DNA from: Xiphydria camelus
Taxonomy: Eukaryota > Arthropoda > Insecta > Hymenoptera > Xiphydriidae
Assembly (NCBI GenBank): GCA_963678675.1
Contig: OY783198.1
Span: forward strand, 10,922,580 to 10,986,579
DNA: 64,000 bases
Direction of reading: 5' to 3'
Shown here: piece by piece, positions 54,351 through 64,000 of the stretch
How positions within the stretch are numbered: position 1 is the first letter of the stretch
Layout of the letters: the number at the start of each line of letters is the position of its first letter
Translations under genes and position numbers: made by a program
Notes under the pieces: generated by a model
Databases searched by the model: none
Told to the model about the DNA's origin: nothing
Seen by the model: only the letters and a program-made list of their open reading frames with translations

Positions 54351-54784
54351 AGGATCGATCTCTCACACGCTGCGACGAACACCGGCGGAATTTCCAACTC
54401 ACGATGTCCCAGTCACATAGAACCACGCTCATACAGCCATCGCCACGCACACCACCATTTTCCACATCGTTACGCCTGCCTCCAGCAGCCGTCACTGGGG
54501 GGAGTACTGTGGTGGCCCGCCACCAGATGGCGCTGCTCTTCTCACTAGTGGTCGAACACGAGTACGTTTCTACATAAGACCGAAGCTGTTCGACAACCAC
54601 GGAAGACAGAGCACACAGAGCGTCTAAGGCAGGAGTCGGCCGAGCCTTACTGACGAGTCCACAGGCCGACTCCGGGACGAAACGCTCCGCCGATAACATG
54701 GCGATCGCTCTTTTCGCCAAATAACGTCACTTAGTGACGCCACCGCGTGACTTTTGGGTGAAAGTCACGCTTGGCTATCGGGGC

Positions 54785-55447
54785 AGGTAAATGAGAGTAC
54801 CGATCAAGCCCGGCCGATGGTAAATTTCAAGGTCCCTGCAATTGTGCGTGCTGCGCGGGTCATGCTGTATTAGTCTCGGGTTTGAATCCTAGCGCACCGT
54901 CTGACCTCCCCTCTTGTGTCACGCGCTATTGCTACGTTTTCCACTATTCGTTCAACAATTTCGTTTCCTCGAAACCTTTTACTAAATTACACAAAAACTA
55001 CTAAGTGAAATTGGTTTAAACTGTGCAGGATAGAAGTTTATAACTACATGCAAAATAAAACGTTTTGTTATTACCATTTCTTCCATTTTAAGAGCCAATA
55101 TTATTACTATCAAATCATCGGCCCATAAGGTTCCATGTTAATCAGTGACTTTTCAAAGATGAATAAAAAAAACGGTAAGTGAATTTCTTTCAAATTTTTA
55201 CAGTAGCGTTCTGATGAAGTGAAGATTATAAGAAAAAAAATCTTATTAATTGGTCCATTTTCATTTCACTGATGTTCCTCCTTATCCCTCATACCTTCTT
55301 CGGGGCCATTTGGACCTGAACTGATTTTATATTTCTAATATATTTGTCAAAATAATTAAAATATGATATTATGGTTTTATGAGTTTATTTTATATGCCTG
55401 TAGACACCTTCAGAGAGATGACAATAACATATTAATTCTGCGTAAGA
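54785..55447. other. Stretch with no recognisable gene
   Basis: A B-box-like GGGTTTGAATCC occurs at 54,869-54,880 without a convincing A-box. The rest is AT-rich and non-coding. Confidence 0.4.
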
Positions 55448-55635
55448 TACGAGGGGGGATCCAAAAGTAACGGGAATTGGGCTGCGGCGGGGAGGGAGAG
55501 CGGAGAGACTCATTGTTCGACCAGGTGTTCGTTAGGGATACATCTCCTGAGTTAGAGTGCGGAGTTCTGTCGCTGTGAGTGCATCGGTTCGTCCGTAGAC
55601 ATTTTTTTAGTGAAACAACTTTTTCCATTTCGCCG

Positions 55636-56539
55636 AAAACGTGAAGATCGATTGTCGAGAGCAACGCACGGCTATGAAATTTTGTTTCCTATTGGGGAAA
55701 TCGGCCGCGGAAACTATTGTAATGCTTAGGCCCGCCGCAAATTGAGCCCAGCCCACGCACGGCACACGCGCAGCCCACGCGCGCGTTAATTCTGTAAGAC
55801 ATGATTTCAAACGGAGTGGCGCATATTGGACCCAGCTCTCCAATATGCGCCACTCCATTTGAAACCATGTTTTACAGAAGTAACGAACGCGTGGGCTGCG
55901 CATGTGCCGTGCGTGGGCTGGGCTTAATTTGCGGCGGGCCTTAAGACTGCTTATGGGGATGCTGCCCTAAGTAAAACCAGAGTCTACGAGTGGTTTTCAC
56001 GTTTTAAAAATGGAGAAATGTCAATTGAAGACCAACCCCTTTCAGGACGCCCCTCAACGTCAAGAAGTGACGAAAACGTCAACAAAATCAATGCTCTTAT
56101 TCGTGAAGACCGTCGTCGAACCATTGATCAATTCTATGAGATGTCTGGAATATCATCGAGTTCAATTCAGAGGATTTTATATGAAGATTTGCACATGAGA
56201 AGAGTTGCAGCCAAATTTGTCCCTCGCCTTCTCACAGGCGAGCAAAGGGAGCGTCGACTTCAGGCATGTTTTGAGCTTCAAAATCAGCTCCAAAACTGTC
56301 CACCCCCCTACTCACCGGATCTGGCCCCCTGTGATTTCTTTTTGTTCCCCACACTCAAAAGGGATACGAAAGGAAAGCATTTTGCCACTGTGGAGGAGGT
56401 AAAACAAAAATCGCTGGAAGCCCTAAAGAACATTCCGGTAAGTGAATTAAAAAAATGTTTTGAACAATGGAAGGATCGTTTGCAGACGTGCGTTGTGGTC
56501 AAGGGAGAATACTTTGAAGGCGATAAAAATTTGGTGTAA
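55636..56539 (+). pseudogene. mariner transposase remnant
   Basis: The N-terminal half is recognisable: REQRTAMKFCFLLGKSAAET and AYGDAALSKTRVYEWFSRFK, then SGRPSTSRSDENVNKI (helix-turn-helix region) and FVPRLLTGEQRERR. The frame then jumps from ACFELQNQLQN to CPPPYSPDLAPCDFFLFP, so the first and most of the second catalytic Asp region are deleted. The C-terminus is present through EYFEGDKNLV, stop. The MITE at 55,729 splits the codons between IVML and KTAYG. It cannot be active. Confidence 0.85.
55729..55940. repeat. Harbinger-type MITE inside mariner (212 bp)
   Basis: GGCCCGCCGCAAATTGAGCC ends with inverted arms, flanked by TTA (55726-55728 and 55941-55943). Excising it with one TTA restores a continuous reading frame, so the insertion border is secure. 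Confidence 0.85.
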
Positions 56540-56600
56540 AAATATTAAGAAATAAAGAAGTTATGACGAAATTCCCGTTTCGTTTGGCTCCCCCCTCGTA

Positions 56601-56938
56601 TTTTTACTACAGAAAAAGTAGTACAAGTCGTCTTCAGGTCTATTTGGACCTAGTCTTGATTCCTACCGGCTTATGCAACTCATGAAATATTGTAATCGTC
56701 TCGAATATGCCTCCTTGTGTTTACGCTCCTTCCGTTATACAGGCGCAGCTTCTCTTGTGTGTGATTAGTCTTTTTAAGTAAACATTTATTTCAAATAAGA
56801 AAACTTATTTCGTGATTATTACGTATCAGTCTTCTGAACGCACACATGTATGTAAGTAAATATCTAACAAGGGAAGTTAGGGAATCCGAAAATTTAGAAA
56901 ATTCCGCCATTCCGTGTGCAAGTAGAGTAGTTCAAGCG
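56601..56938. other. Stretch with no recognisable gene
   Basis: No coding signal or clear repeat. Confidence 0.4.
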
Positions 56939-59900
56939 TAATACAAAAATACATTTCATTGGTGCGGTATTACGGTTTTAAGGGGTGAAATCATCCCTTG
57001 CAAAAATGCAGATTTTTCTTCTTCACGGAATAACTCCCGAACGGTGAAAGATAAGGGAAAAAAGTTGAAATACATGTTTTATGGTTTTTTTCGATCTATA
57101 AAACTGGTGCGAAAAAATTCTGGAAAAATGTTCTTTTTAAGTTACCCCCACCACCGAACCATAAAAATGTGTTTTTGGATTTCTTAAGTTTATGTAAAAA
57201 TACCTCTCAATGTCCTTTTTTTACACATCCCTAGTTTATTATGTATCCTTTTTTTTTTAATTTAGAAAACCTCGAACTTTAAGACCGTTTTGACGTAAAG
57301 AGTGAAACGGTGTTATGAAACGATATCTACATTTTTATTTACATATATTTCATACAGTTTTTAATTATTTTAGCAAACCACGTACTTACAATTACATGAA
57401 AAATGAAACTTATTGAAATGAATCAATGACATGTATTTTTCAAACAACACAAATAAGATATCGTATGAACCTCAGTGATAACGTTGAATGACGCAGGATC
57501 AACGTCGACATTGACGCCGATAACGTTTTAGCAAACATCCCGGTTTACGTATTGCAAACATGTTTGGCTCGTGACTATTATCGTTACATGTTGATAAGGC
57601 ATCCTTCTTCCGTTCGTAAAAAATCTTATGTAAACACGTTTTTTATTAGTATAATATTAATATGCCTGAAAGATGTAGCTTATTTCCAGTTACATTTACG
57701 ACTGCAATTAGTTACCATTTTATTAGAAACAGTTATTAATCATTGTTCCAAACGCTTTTCATTATAAAATGATGCCGATTAACGTTTCAAATGTAATAAA
57801 CATGTTAACGACTACGTTTCAAATTACGGAGTTGGCACAGACCCCTATAACATCAGATGAAATTGAAGTTCATAATCAAATTCGTGACATTATAAACATT
57901 TTTAGAAACGTAGACCTCGTACCATTAATTGAATACGATAACGTATTGGATTTTGATAATCCATCTGAACCCCACGGAGCACAGGCTGTAGAGTACCCTA
58001 CAGTTTCAGCAGAAGAGGAAGATCATTTTGAACCTGCAGAATACATTGTTGATGACGAAGGTGGAAAAGTCGATTTAAGTTATAAGAGAAAAGCTGTTGA
58101 ATTTTGGAAAAGAGGAAAAAAGCCCGACGACCACTGTGTGCAGACAAAATTTCGCAAAGTTAAATCTTTGCCACAGCTATATAGATGGGAAGAAAGTGTA
58201 TAAAAAGGTGGAACGAATGCAGATAAAATTGCATTTATTACGGAATACGTACTGCAAAGATTTGAAGAAGCTTATGACAGAAGATCTATTATTCACGATA
58301 TGGATTTAAGATTATGGGCTTTGAGGGCGAAGGACCTGGTGGACCTTTCCGAATTCAAGGCAAGTAAATGGTGGATTTGGAAATTTAAGAATGCACAGAA
58401 TCGTGTCTCGTAAAATAACAACATTCAGGACGCAATCTACGTTCCAAGATATTGACAACCTACAAAATATTACAAAGACGTTTGTATCAAACGTAAAATT
58501 AAATATACCAACTATTGGATTTGAAGAAATATTATATAACGCAGATGTGAGAGTGGCTTCAACCTCGAAGTACATTCAGGGCGAACATTGGCAAAATTAG
58601 GAGTAAAAACGGCAGAAGCAACGGTCCGGTCAGTATCATCTACGACACATAGCTATACTATAATGCCTATCATTTCGGCAAGTGGACGTCTTGTTTCACC
58701 ACTGTACATAGTTTTGAAGGAGTCTACAGGAACAATTGGCCCAAGGGTGGAAGAATCTCTATTTCGTCCAGCTACATTTACATTCAAGCTTCAAAATCAG
58801 CTACTTACGTCTGAACATTTTAAACCTTGGTTCATCCAGGTATATTTACCGAATACTTGCCATAAAAAGATGCTACTACTCGACTCATGGACGGGACATT
58901 GTTCGAGTCAGCTAGATACGTTGATCCCACAAGACAAAGAAGTACAGTTTTCAATGATTCCGAAAAAAAGGACTAGCATCATTCAACTTTTAGATGTATT
59001 TGGATTCCGGATTTGGAAAAATTTCGTTCGAACATTTTCTGATAATATACTTCTTCAAGAGAAAGATATTAGTTTGCACTCACGCAATGAAATAATTAAA
59101 TTACAATCATTAACACACAACCAGCTTTCGTCGCCTAGATTTCAAAATCTTTTCCGATATGCTTGGTTTAAAAGCGGATATCTAGAAACGTATATCGGTG
59201 AATTTCAAAACCCTGTAGATTTTTGTTACTTTAGAAGTGTAAAGCATATACACAGATGTAGTATTTGTGGAGAAGTTGCTTCCATACGCTGTGCACATGG
59301 TATGCCGAGTATTTCTGTTTTGAACATTTCTATGAACAATATCACTACTGTACCAATTATAATCCGTAATTTTAGTGTATTTACCGTTTTCTACCATTAC
59401 AACTGTTTTAATGTATATAATCCATTAATAAAATATGTACAATAGATACAAATATTTTATTTATCAGGATTCAATGAATGAATGAATGAATGAATTCGTT
59501 TATTTATATATCATAATTTGATTAATGTAACTGCGGATAAGCTACATCTTCTAGTCACAAATATGTATGTATAGTATAAATATAATAATCATATAAAACG
59601 TACTTACATAAGATTTTTAACGAATGATGAAGGGATATCTCACTAGCATGCAGTGATAATAGTCAGGAGTAAAACACATTCCCATTATGCAAAACGTTAT
59701 CGGCTTCAATATCGACATAGATCCTGCGTCATTCAACGTTATCATTGAGGTTCATGCGATATCTTATTTGTGTTGTTTAAAAAATACATGTCAATGATTC
59801 ATTTCACAATAAGTGTCATTTTTCATGTAATTATAAGTACGTGTTTTGCTAAAATAATTAAAAACTGTATGAAATGTATATAAATAAAAATGTAGATATC

Positions 59901-60277
59901 ATTTCATAAGACCGTTTCACTGTTTACGCCAAAACGGCCTTAAAGATCGAGGTTTTCTAAATTAAAAAAAAGGATACATAATAAACTAGGGATGTGTAAA
60001 AAGAGGACATTGAGAGGTATTTTTACATAAATTTAAGAAACCCAAAACCCCATTTTTATGGGTCAGTGGTGTGGGTAACATAAAAAAAAATTTTTCCAGA
60101 TTTTTTCGCACCAGTTTTATAGATCGAGAAAAACCATAAAACTTTTATTTCAACTTTTTTCCCTCATCTTTCACCGTTCGGGAGTTATTCCGTGAAGAAG
60201 AAAAATGCATTTTTTCAAGGGATGATTTCACCCCTTAAAACCGTAATACCGCACCAATGAAATGTATTTTTGTATTA
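56939..60277 (+). mobile_element. DNA transposon with about 590-bp terminal inverted repeats
   Basis: The left arm 56,939-57,530 (TAATACAAAAATACATTTCA, then CATTGGTGCGGTATTACGG) returns inverted at 59,690-60,277. Both contain CCCGAACGGTGAAAGAT-like and CGTTATCAYTGAGGTTCA segments. TA at both borders allows a TA duplication. It encloses a broken DDE transposase (57,769-59,445). Confidence 0.8.
57769..59445 (+). pseudogene. DDE-superfamily (jerky/pogo-type) transposase, frame-broken
   Basis: Pieces in order: 57,769-58,203 (acidic N-terminus, then YKRKAVEFWKRGKKP, HTH-like); TAA near 58,201; same frame on to KASKWWIWKFKN (58,206-58,390); shift to HRIVSRKITTFRTQSTF and EEILYNAD (first Asp); shift to SGFNLEVHSGRTLAKLGVKT. 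The last frame is open to 59,445 with STTHSYTIMPIISASGRLVS, KKMLLLDSWTGHCS (second Asp) and IQLLDVFGFRIWKNF (third acidic residue). Later come Cys pairs CSICGEVASIRC. At least one stop and two shifts. Subfamily is uncertain (pogo-like or Sola-like). Confidence 0.7.
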
Positions 60278-60282
60278 AGCCG

Positions 60283-61300
60283 GTCCCAGACAATGCGTGC
60301 ATTCGGCAAATATTCACCATTCGTGATCCTTCGCGTAGTGTGTGGGAGCTCTACTGCGCTAAACATTCGGCATTCGCCCGCTATTCGCGGTCTTGTCGGT
60401 AAAACGACGCGTAGTAAAGGATGACGAAGTAACTTCGGGCTTCTTCGCCTCCACTCCCACATGGTGTGCCCAGCTACGCATAGTTGATTTATTTGCAACC
60501 CGAGAAGGGGTCCAGGCGCCTTGCGTTTACCGAGACACACCGCCTTGCCCTCGCGACCGGTGCCCCGTCGCGAGGCCCTTGAAATTGGAGAGCGGGATCG
60601 AGGCGCCGCACAATGGGACGACATCCCGAAAAGCTGGCCAGAACTCGAAAAATGAAGATTTTATTTCGGGGTTTGGCTAGTGACACGGGAAGTCTGAAGT
60701 CGGTCCCAGACAATGCGTGCAGTCGGCGAATATTTGCCATTTGTGATCCTTCGCGTAGTGTGTGGGAGCTCTACTGCGCCAAACATTCGGCATTCGGTCG
60801 CTATCCGCGGTCTTGTCGGTAAAACGACGCGTAGTAAAGGACGACCAAGTGACCCAACACTTTCGTGCGTTGAAGTGGGCGTAGAAAAATGTATGAATAC
60901 CCGTGCCCCGTGAACGCCAAAACCCCTTTCAAGGACCCTTGTCTTTTTCCTATATTGAAAACTGTCGGAGCTGTAAATCTCACTTTCGCTTATCCTTGAC
61001 GCAGAGTATTTTCACTAAATCGAAACTATTGTTCCATGTGCAATTATTGGCGGAACCGAACACACTTTCGTGCGTTGAAATGGACGTAGAAAAATTTATG
61101 AACACGTGCCCTTCGGTACGCACCCCGAATGCCTCCACCGATTTCTCCTTTTTTTTTATTACGGAACGGACTCCTCTTTTATGCCAAAACCCCTTTCAAA
61201 GACCCTTGTCTTTTTCCTATACTGAAAACCTTCTAAGTTGTACATCTCCCTTTCGCTTATCCTTGACGCAGAGTATTTTCACTAAATCCTTTTTCTCCCC
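60283..61300. repeat. Two sets of direct repeats
   Basis: Set 1: 60,283-60,420 and 60,701-60,841 (GGTCCCAGACAATGCGTGCA, then GATCCTTCGCGTAGTGTGTG). Set 2: 60,857-61,020 and 61,061-61,287 (CACTTTCGTGCGTTGAA, then CCCCTTTCAARGACCCTTGT). Non-coding; possibly a local duplication of an old repeat. Confidence 0.65.
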
Positions 61301-61552
61301 CTCCGCTCTGTACCCAAAATACTTCTTCGGTTTCCTAAAAACTCTCAGTTCTTGACGAATTGGCATCCCGGATAGTACGATTCTAGTTGAAAAACGTATT
61401 CGGTGTCCAGTCTTCTACCAACTCACGCGACGTGCAGACCGGTAGTTCACTATAAGTACAAACCGCTAATCGAGCAAATAGCGATCAGTGTTTCACAAAT
61501 AAATCAACTTTGATTTCTTTCCGATACTATAATTTATCAGTTCAAGACAGTC

Positions 61553-61772
61553 AATAATACGACAGTGAAATCGTGATTGTTTACTCGCGACGGTTAAATC
61601 GTGATTGTTCACTCGCGACAGTTAAATCGTGACTGTTCACTCGCGACTGTTGACTCGTGATTGTTCAATGGTGATTGTTAAATTGTGATTGTCTATCGTC
61701 ATTGTTAAATCGCGATTTTGAGATTGTGATCGTCTATTGTCATTGTGAAATCGTGATTGTAAGATTGTAATA
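61553..61772. repeat. GTTAAATCGTGATTGTTCAC minisatellite
   Basis: About nine degenerate units of roughly 24-27 bp, based on AATCGTGATTGT plus CACTCGCGAC, end 20 bp before the MADF gene start. They would lie in its 5' leader or promoter. Confidence 0.75.
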
Positions 61773-61791
61773 TCCAGCTCGAATACCCATC

Positions 61792-62133
61792 ATGGAATGG
61801 TCTAATGAAGTAGTGTTAGAGTTTTTGGATCTGTACCAGAGATTTCCGATGATATGGGATCCCAAACATGTTGACCACAAAAACAGGAACAAAGTGGCTG
61901 ATGCCTGGAAGGAGATAGAATCATCATTTTCTAGCAGCAACGTAACTGTCGCAGATTTAAAGAAGAAGAAAGACTCACTAATGGCGATATTCCGCCAGCT
62001 TTTAAGTAAGGTTAAATCCAGCAGTAAATCTGGTGCTGGTGCAGAAGACATTTACAAACCAAACTGGTTTGCCTTTGAAACTATGCAGAAGTTTCTTAAA
62101 CCCATATATACTCCAGGAGAAACTATTAACTCG
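61792..62133 (+). CDS. MADF-domain protein of a Harbinger element, first exon (partial gene)
   Basis: Starts MEWSNEVVLEFLDLYQRFPM, then IWDPKHVDHKNRNKVADAWK and a basic helix: a typical MADF DNA-binding domain. After GAGAETI… a GT donor (GAG|GTAAAT) at 62,133 ends the exon; the frame beyond (to 62,271) reads into intron. Later exons were not identified before 63,246. In PIF/Harbinger elements a MADF or Myb-like protein is the second component needed with the transposase, and a Harbinger transposase gene converges on it from the right (63,246-64,000). The start is the first Met, just after the minisatellite. Confidence 0.75.
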
Positions 62134-62271
62134 GAGGTAAATATTTTATTATTTTTTCAATTTCTTCACTCCAAATCAATCATGGCAATAAATCGACAGA
62201 GAAGAAATATCTTTAAGGGCAGTTTTTACAGTGTAAAGGCTTACAATATATCGAAACAGTATATCATGTGA

Positions 62272-63245
62272 GACTCAATAATCAAATTATGGATTTTTAA
62301 GAAAATATTTTAAAATGTTTAAATGATGCTTCGAATTATTGGAGTTGTGTATAAAATTTAGATACTCTACTTATGTTTCATTTGTTTACGAACCGGGAAA
62401 AAATTTAAAAGATCCAACTATTCATTTCTCAATAGTCCGGTCATCTGTGATTGCGGTAATGTTGATTATAAATTGTATTTCTATAAATATTTTATAACAA
62501 AGTTTTTTTTATATATTTGTAAATAAAATAGAATATCATTGGAGTCAGAGATGGGCGTCATAAAAAAATTAATAATTGAATGACTAATAGATAAGATTAA
62601 ATTTTCATTCATCATTCTAATAATTTTGAATAACGAATACATTTTCATTCATATGAATATTTTATATCACAATAGGATATACTGAAAGAATCTGCATCGT
62701 AATCAAGAGTTTCCGTGTACCGTCGGACCTCTCTCGATTTACCCGAATATACGCTGTTTACATTTTTTGTACCTATACGTCACATCGAAGCGTTCATCTA
62801 CCTTCTGGTTTAGTTAGTCTGACTCTAATCGTTGAATTTCGATATAGTGTGACGTTATAGTCATTCTAATTACTGCAATTATACGATCAAGTCAGTGATC
62901 GCGCTGTACTTTGCCTATAACGTCATCTCTAGTAACTGATAATGAATTAAACAGTAGTATGACTAATGCGGTGTGAAATTTGAGTGTTACTGAATCTGAG
63001 GCAAGTCAATCTTGTGAAATAATTACTAACTTACAAACAGCTTGCGACTCAACGACATATTTATTGGGTTGGAAAATAAGTTCGTACAGTTTTCTGTTAT
63101 TTTATTTGCTTTTATGATTTATTTGGTAGAACAATATCGTAGTATAATAGTATAATAGTATAATAGTATCGTAATAGTAGTAATCGTAGTAATGCAGAAG
63201 AAAAACTGATTTTTTGATAACAGCTAACTTTTATTGCAAAATTTC
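62272..63245. other. Intergenic stretch with microsatellite
   Basis: No further gene seen. TTGGGTTGGAAAATAAGTTC near 63,065 resembles a mariner end. 63,125-63,190 is an AGTATAAT / GTAATAGTA microsatellite. Confidence 0.45.
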
Positions 63246-64000
63246 TCAACAATAATCATCTTGCCATGGTAATTTTCCTACCCCTGCAAAATATTCTGCA
63301 AACTCATCTCTGACTTCTTTTGCTTGAAGTCCACTTCTTCTTGGAATATTTCGGAGAGGCATAAAAGAGGTCATATTGTTAAAGTCATTCCGCCACGATC
63401 CTGGTATTCCCTGTCCATCCTGCTCGCGATCAAGAGCCTCTAAAGGAGTATATCTTGATCTTGAATATCTGCTCTTTCTTAAAAAATTGTGGAGCAAGGT
63501 ACAAGTCATTACAACAGCAGAGGCTTTAGCTGGTTGCAGCAACATTGGTTTTCTCAGTACTCGAAATACGGAAGCCATGATACCGAAAACATTCTCGACA
63601 ACGCGACGAGCACGCGATAGACGATAATTGAAATGTCTTTCTTTACTACTTTTTGTGTGAATCCCAGGATATGGTTTCATGATATGTTCACTCAAAGCAA
63701 AGGCATCGTCAGCTACTATTACGTAAGGCATTGATGTCTGTTGAATGAGGATAGGGTGAGGAGGAGGTAAATTCAATTCGTTTCCTTCAATTTTTTCAAA
63801 TAAGGATGTGTTTCGAAAAACTCCTCCATCACTTATCCGTCCTTGACAGCCAATATCAACGTAAGTGAAGCAGTAGTTTGCATCCACCAAGGCCAATAAC
63901 ACAATGCTAAATGTGCCCTTATAATTGTGATATTGTGATCCACTATTCATCGGAGACTGAAGGATCACATGCTTCCCGTCTACTGCTCCTATACAATTGG
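63246..64000 (-). CDS. PIF/Harbinger transposase, C-terminal part (runs off the window)
   Basis: Open frame of about 250 codons, incomplete at the right edge. DDE signature: NCIGAVDGKHV (first Asp, at the very edge), DIGCQGRISDGGVFRNTSLF (second Asp) and RARRVVENVFGIMASVFRVL (Glu). It ends EYFAGVGKLPWQDDYC, stop. No lesions seen. It belongs to the HARBI1/ALP1-like nuclease family but is clearly different from the 475-1975 gene. Convergent with the MADF gene, it probably forms a two-gene Harbinger transposon. Confidence 0.85.
   Translation of the reverse strand, partial: NCIGAVDGKHVILQSPMNSGSQYHNYKGTFSIVLLALVDANYCFTYVDIGCQGRISDGGVFRNTSLFEKIEGNELNLPPPHPILIQQTSMPYVIVADDAFALSEHIMKPYPGIHTKSSKERHFNYRLSRARRVVENVFGIMASVFRVLRKPMLLQPAKASAVVMTCTLLHNFLRKSRYSRSRYTPLEALDREQDGQGIPGSWRNDFNNMTSFMPLRNIPRRSGLQAKEVRDEFAEYFAGVGKLPWQDDYC

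Larger units (their letters stand above)
53585..54721 (+). mobile_element. Miniature LTR retrotransposon (TRIM-like)
   Basis: Direct repeats 53585-53947 and 54508-54721 start TGTGGYGGCCCGCCACCAGA and share AAGCTGTTCGACAACCACGG. TAAC flanks both sides (53581-53584 and 54722-54725). Two bases after the first LTR is TGGTGACCCTGACGTGA (53949-53965), a tRNA-Trp-type primer site with one mismatch. A CTGGGGGGAGTAC polypurine tract precedes the second LTR. The internal part is only 560 bp and codes for nothing. The first LTR is longer because it contains a 149-bp foldback that is absent from the second. It is probably mobilised by a CsRn1-like gypsy element. Confidence 0.8.
50143..54782. mobile_element. 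Possible CCCGATAGCC-ended element (about 4.6 kb)
   Basis: The left end CCCGATAGCCAGGTGGC and the right end (inverse of CCCGATAGCCAAGCGTGAC) are flanked by GC on both sides. Both ends are followed inward by CACGCGGTG and GTGACTTT motifs. Contents: a tRNA-like sequence, an ethanolamine-kinase fragment, foldbacks and a miniature LTR element; no transposase. The 2-bp flank and short inverted repeat make this a weak call. Confidence 0.4.
55450..56598 (+). mobile_element. mariner element, internally deleted
   Basis: The inverted ends CGAGGGGGGATCCAAAAGTA and the inverse of CGAGGGGGGAGCCAAACGAA are flanked by TA (55448-55449 and 56599-56600). It contains the transposase remnant and a Harbinger-type MITE (55729-55940). 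Confidence 0.85.

Noticed and set aside
54860..54890. tRNA gene or SINE at a B-box-like GGGTTTGAATCC
   Set aside because: No A-box or foldable cloverleaf at a suitable distance upstream; a single 12-base match is not enough.
63065..63100. Mariner element end
   Set aside because: Only about 30 bases resemble a mariner terminal repeat; no second end or transposase was found.

Overview
The window is eukaryotic nuclear DNA, most likely from an insect and probably an ant or other hymenopteran. This is inferred from spliced HARBI1-like, MADF, BEN and DUF4806 genes, arthropod-type mariner, Harbinger and CsRn1-like gypsy elements, and pieces of two conserved animal genes (mitochondrial fission regulator and ethanolamine kinase). 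No intact ordinary host gene was recognised. Almost everything is transposable-element DNA inserted into other transposable-element DNA. Most of it is AT-rich, except for one very GC-rich retrotransposon.

Layout. 1-3,261: a foldback MITE, an intact five-exon HARBI1-like gene on the minus strand, and small repeats including a 5S-rRNA-like segment. 3,262-46,432: one nested stack. The outermost DNA transposon (E0; ends CCCACACAGCAC, flanks AA) carries a broken DUF4806 gene whose last exon lies at 41.19 kb. That gene's last intron holds a second transposon (E1, 6,919-40,892, flanks CA) that encodes an intact 945-aa tnp2-like transposase and a broken BEN-domain protein. BEN exon 1 (31.3-31.4 kb) is separated from exons 2-6 (9.7-7.3 kb) by two copies of a Harbinger element, A (9,907-28,006) and B (28,437-30,942). 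Both copies carry the last two exons of a mitochondrial fission regulator gene. E1 also holds the GC-rich gypsy element (31,583-37,106). Copy A was itself invaded three times; removing those inserts gives about 2,512 bp against 2,506 bp for copy B. One insert (E3, 11,894-17,125) is a complete-looking tnp2 plus DUF4806 transposon. Another 9.1-kb insert holds a 7.3-kb long-armed inverted-repeat unit around a transposon encoding an unassigned zinc-ribbon protein (20.3-22.1 kb). A further tnp2 plus DUF4806 element, broken, lies at 42,441-46,237.

46,433-64,000: many foldback elements (one about 890 bp), clusters of CACTGTGG-type repeats, a tRNA-like sequence, an ethanolamine-kinase gene fragment, a miniature LTR element with a Trp-tRNA-type primer site, an internally deleted mariner, a transposon with about 590-bp inverted repeats and a broken DDE transposase, and the start of a Harbinger element with convergent MADF-protein and transposase genes that runs off the right edge.

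How the parts work together: the tnp2 elements share 2-bp target duplications, CCC-starting ends, a tnp2-like transposase, a second gene for a putative DNA-binding protein (DUF4806 or BEN), and subterminal arrays of a short motif that differs between elements (AATATTGC, TGACGTCA, TGCCCGTTTCTG or TTTCAGAAA). I infer a two-component transposition system with interchangeable DNA-recognition partners. Function is inferred from sequence only.
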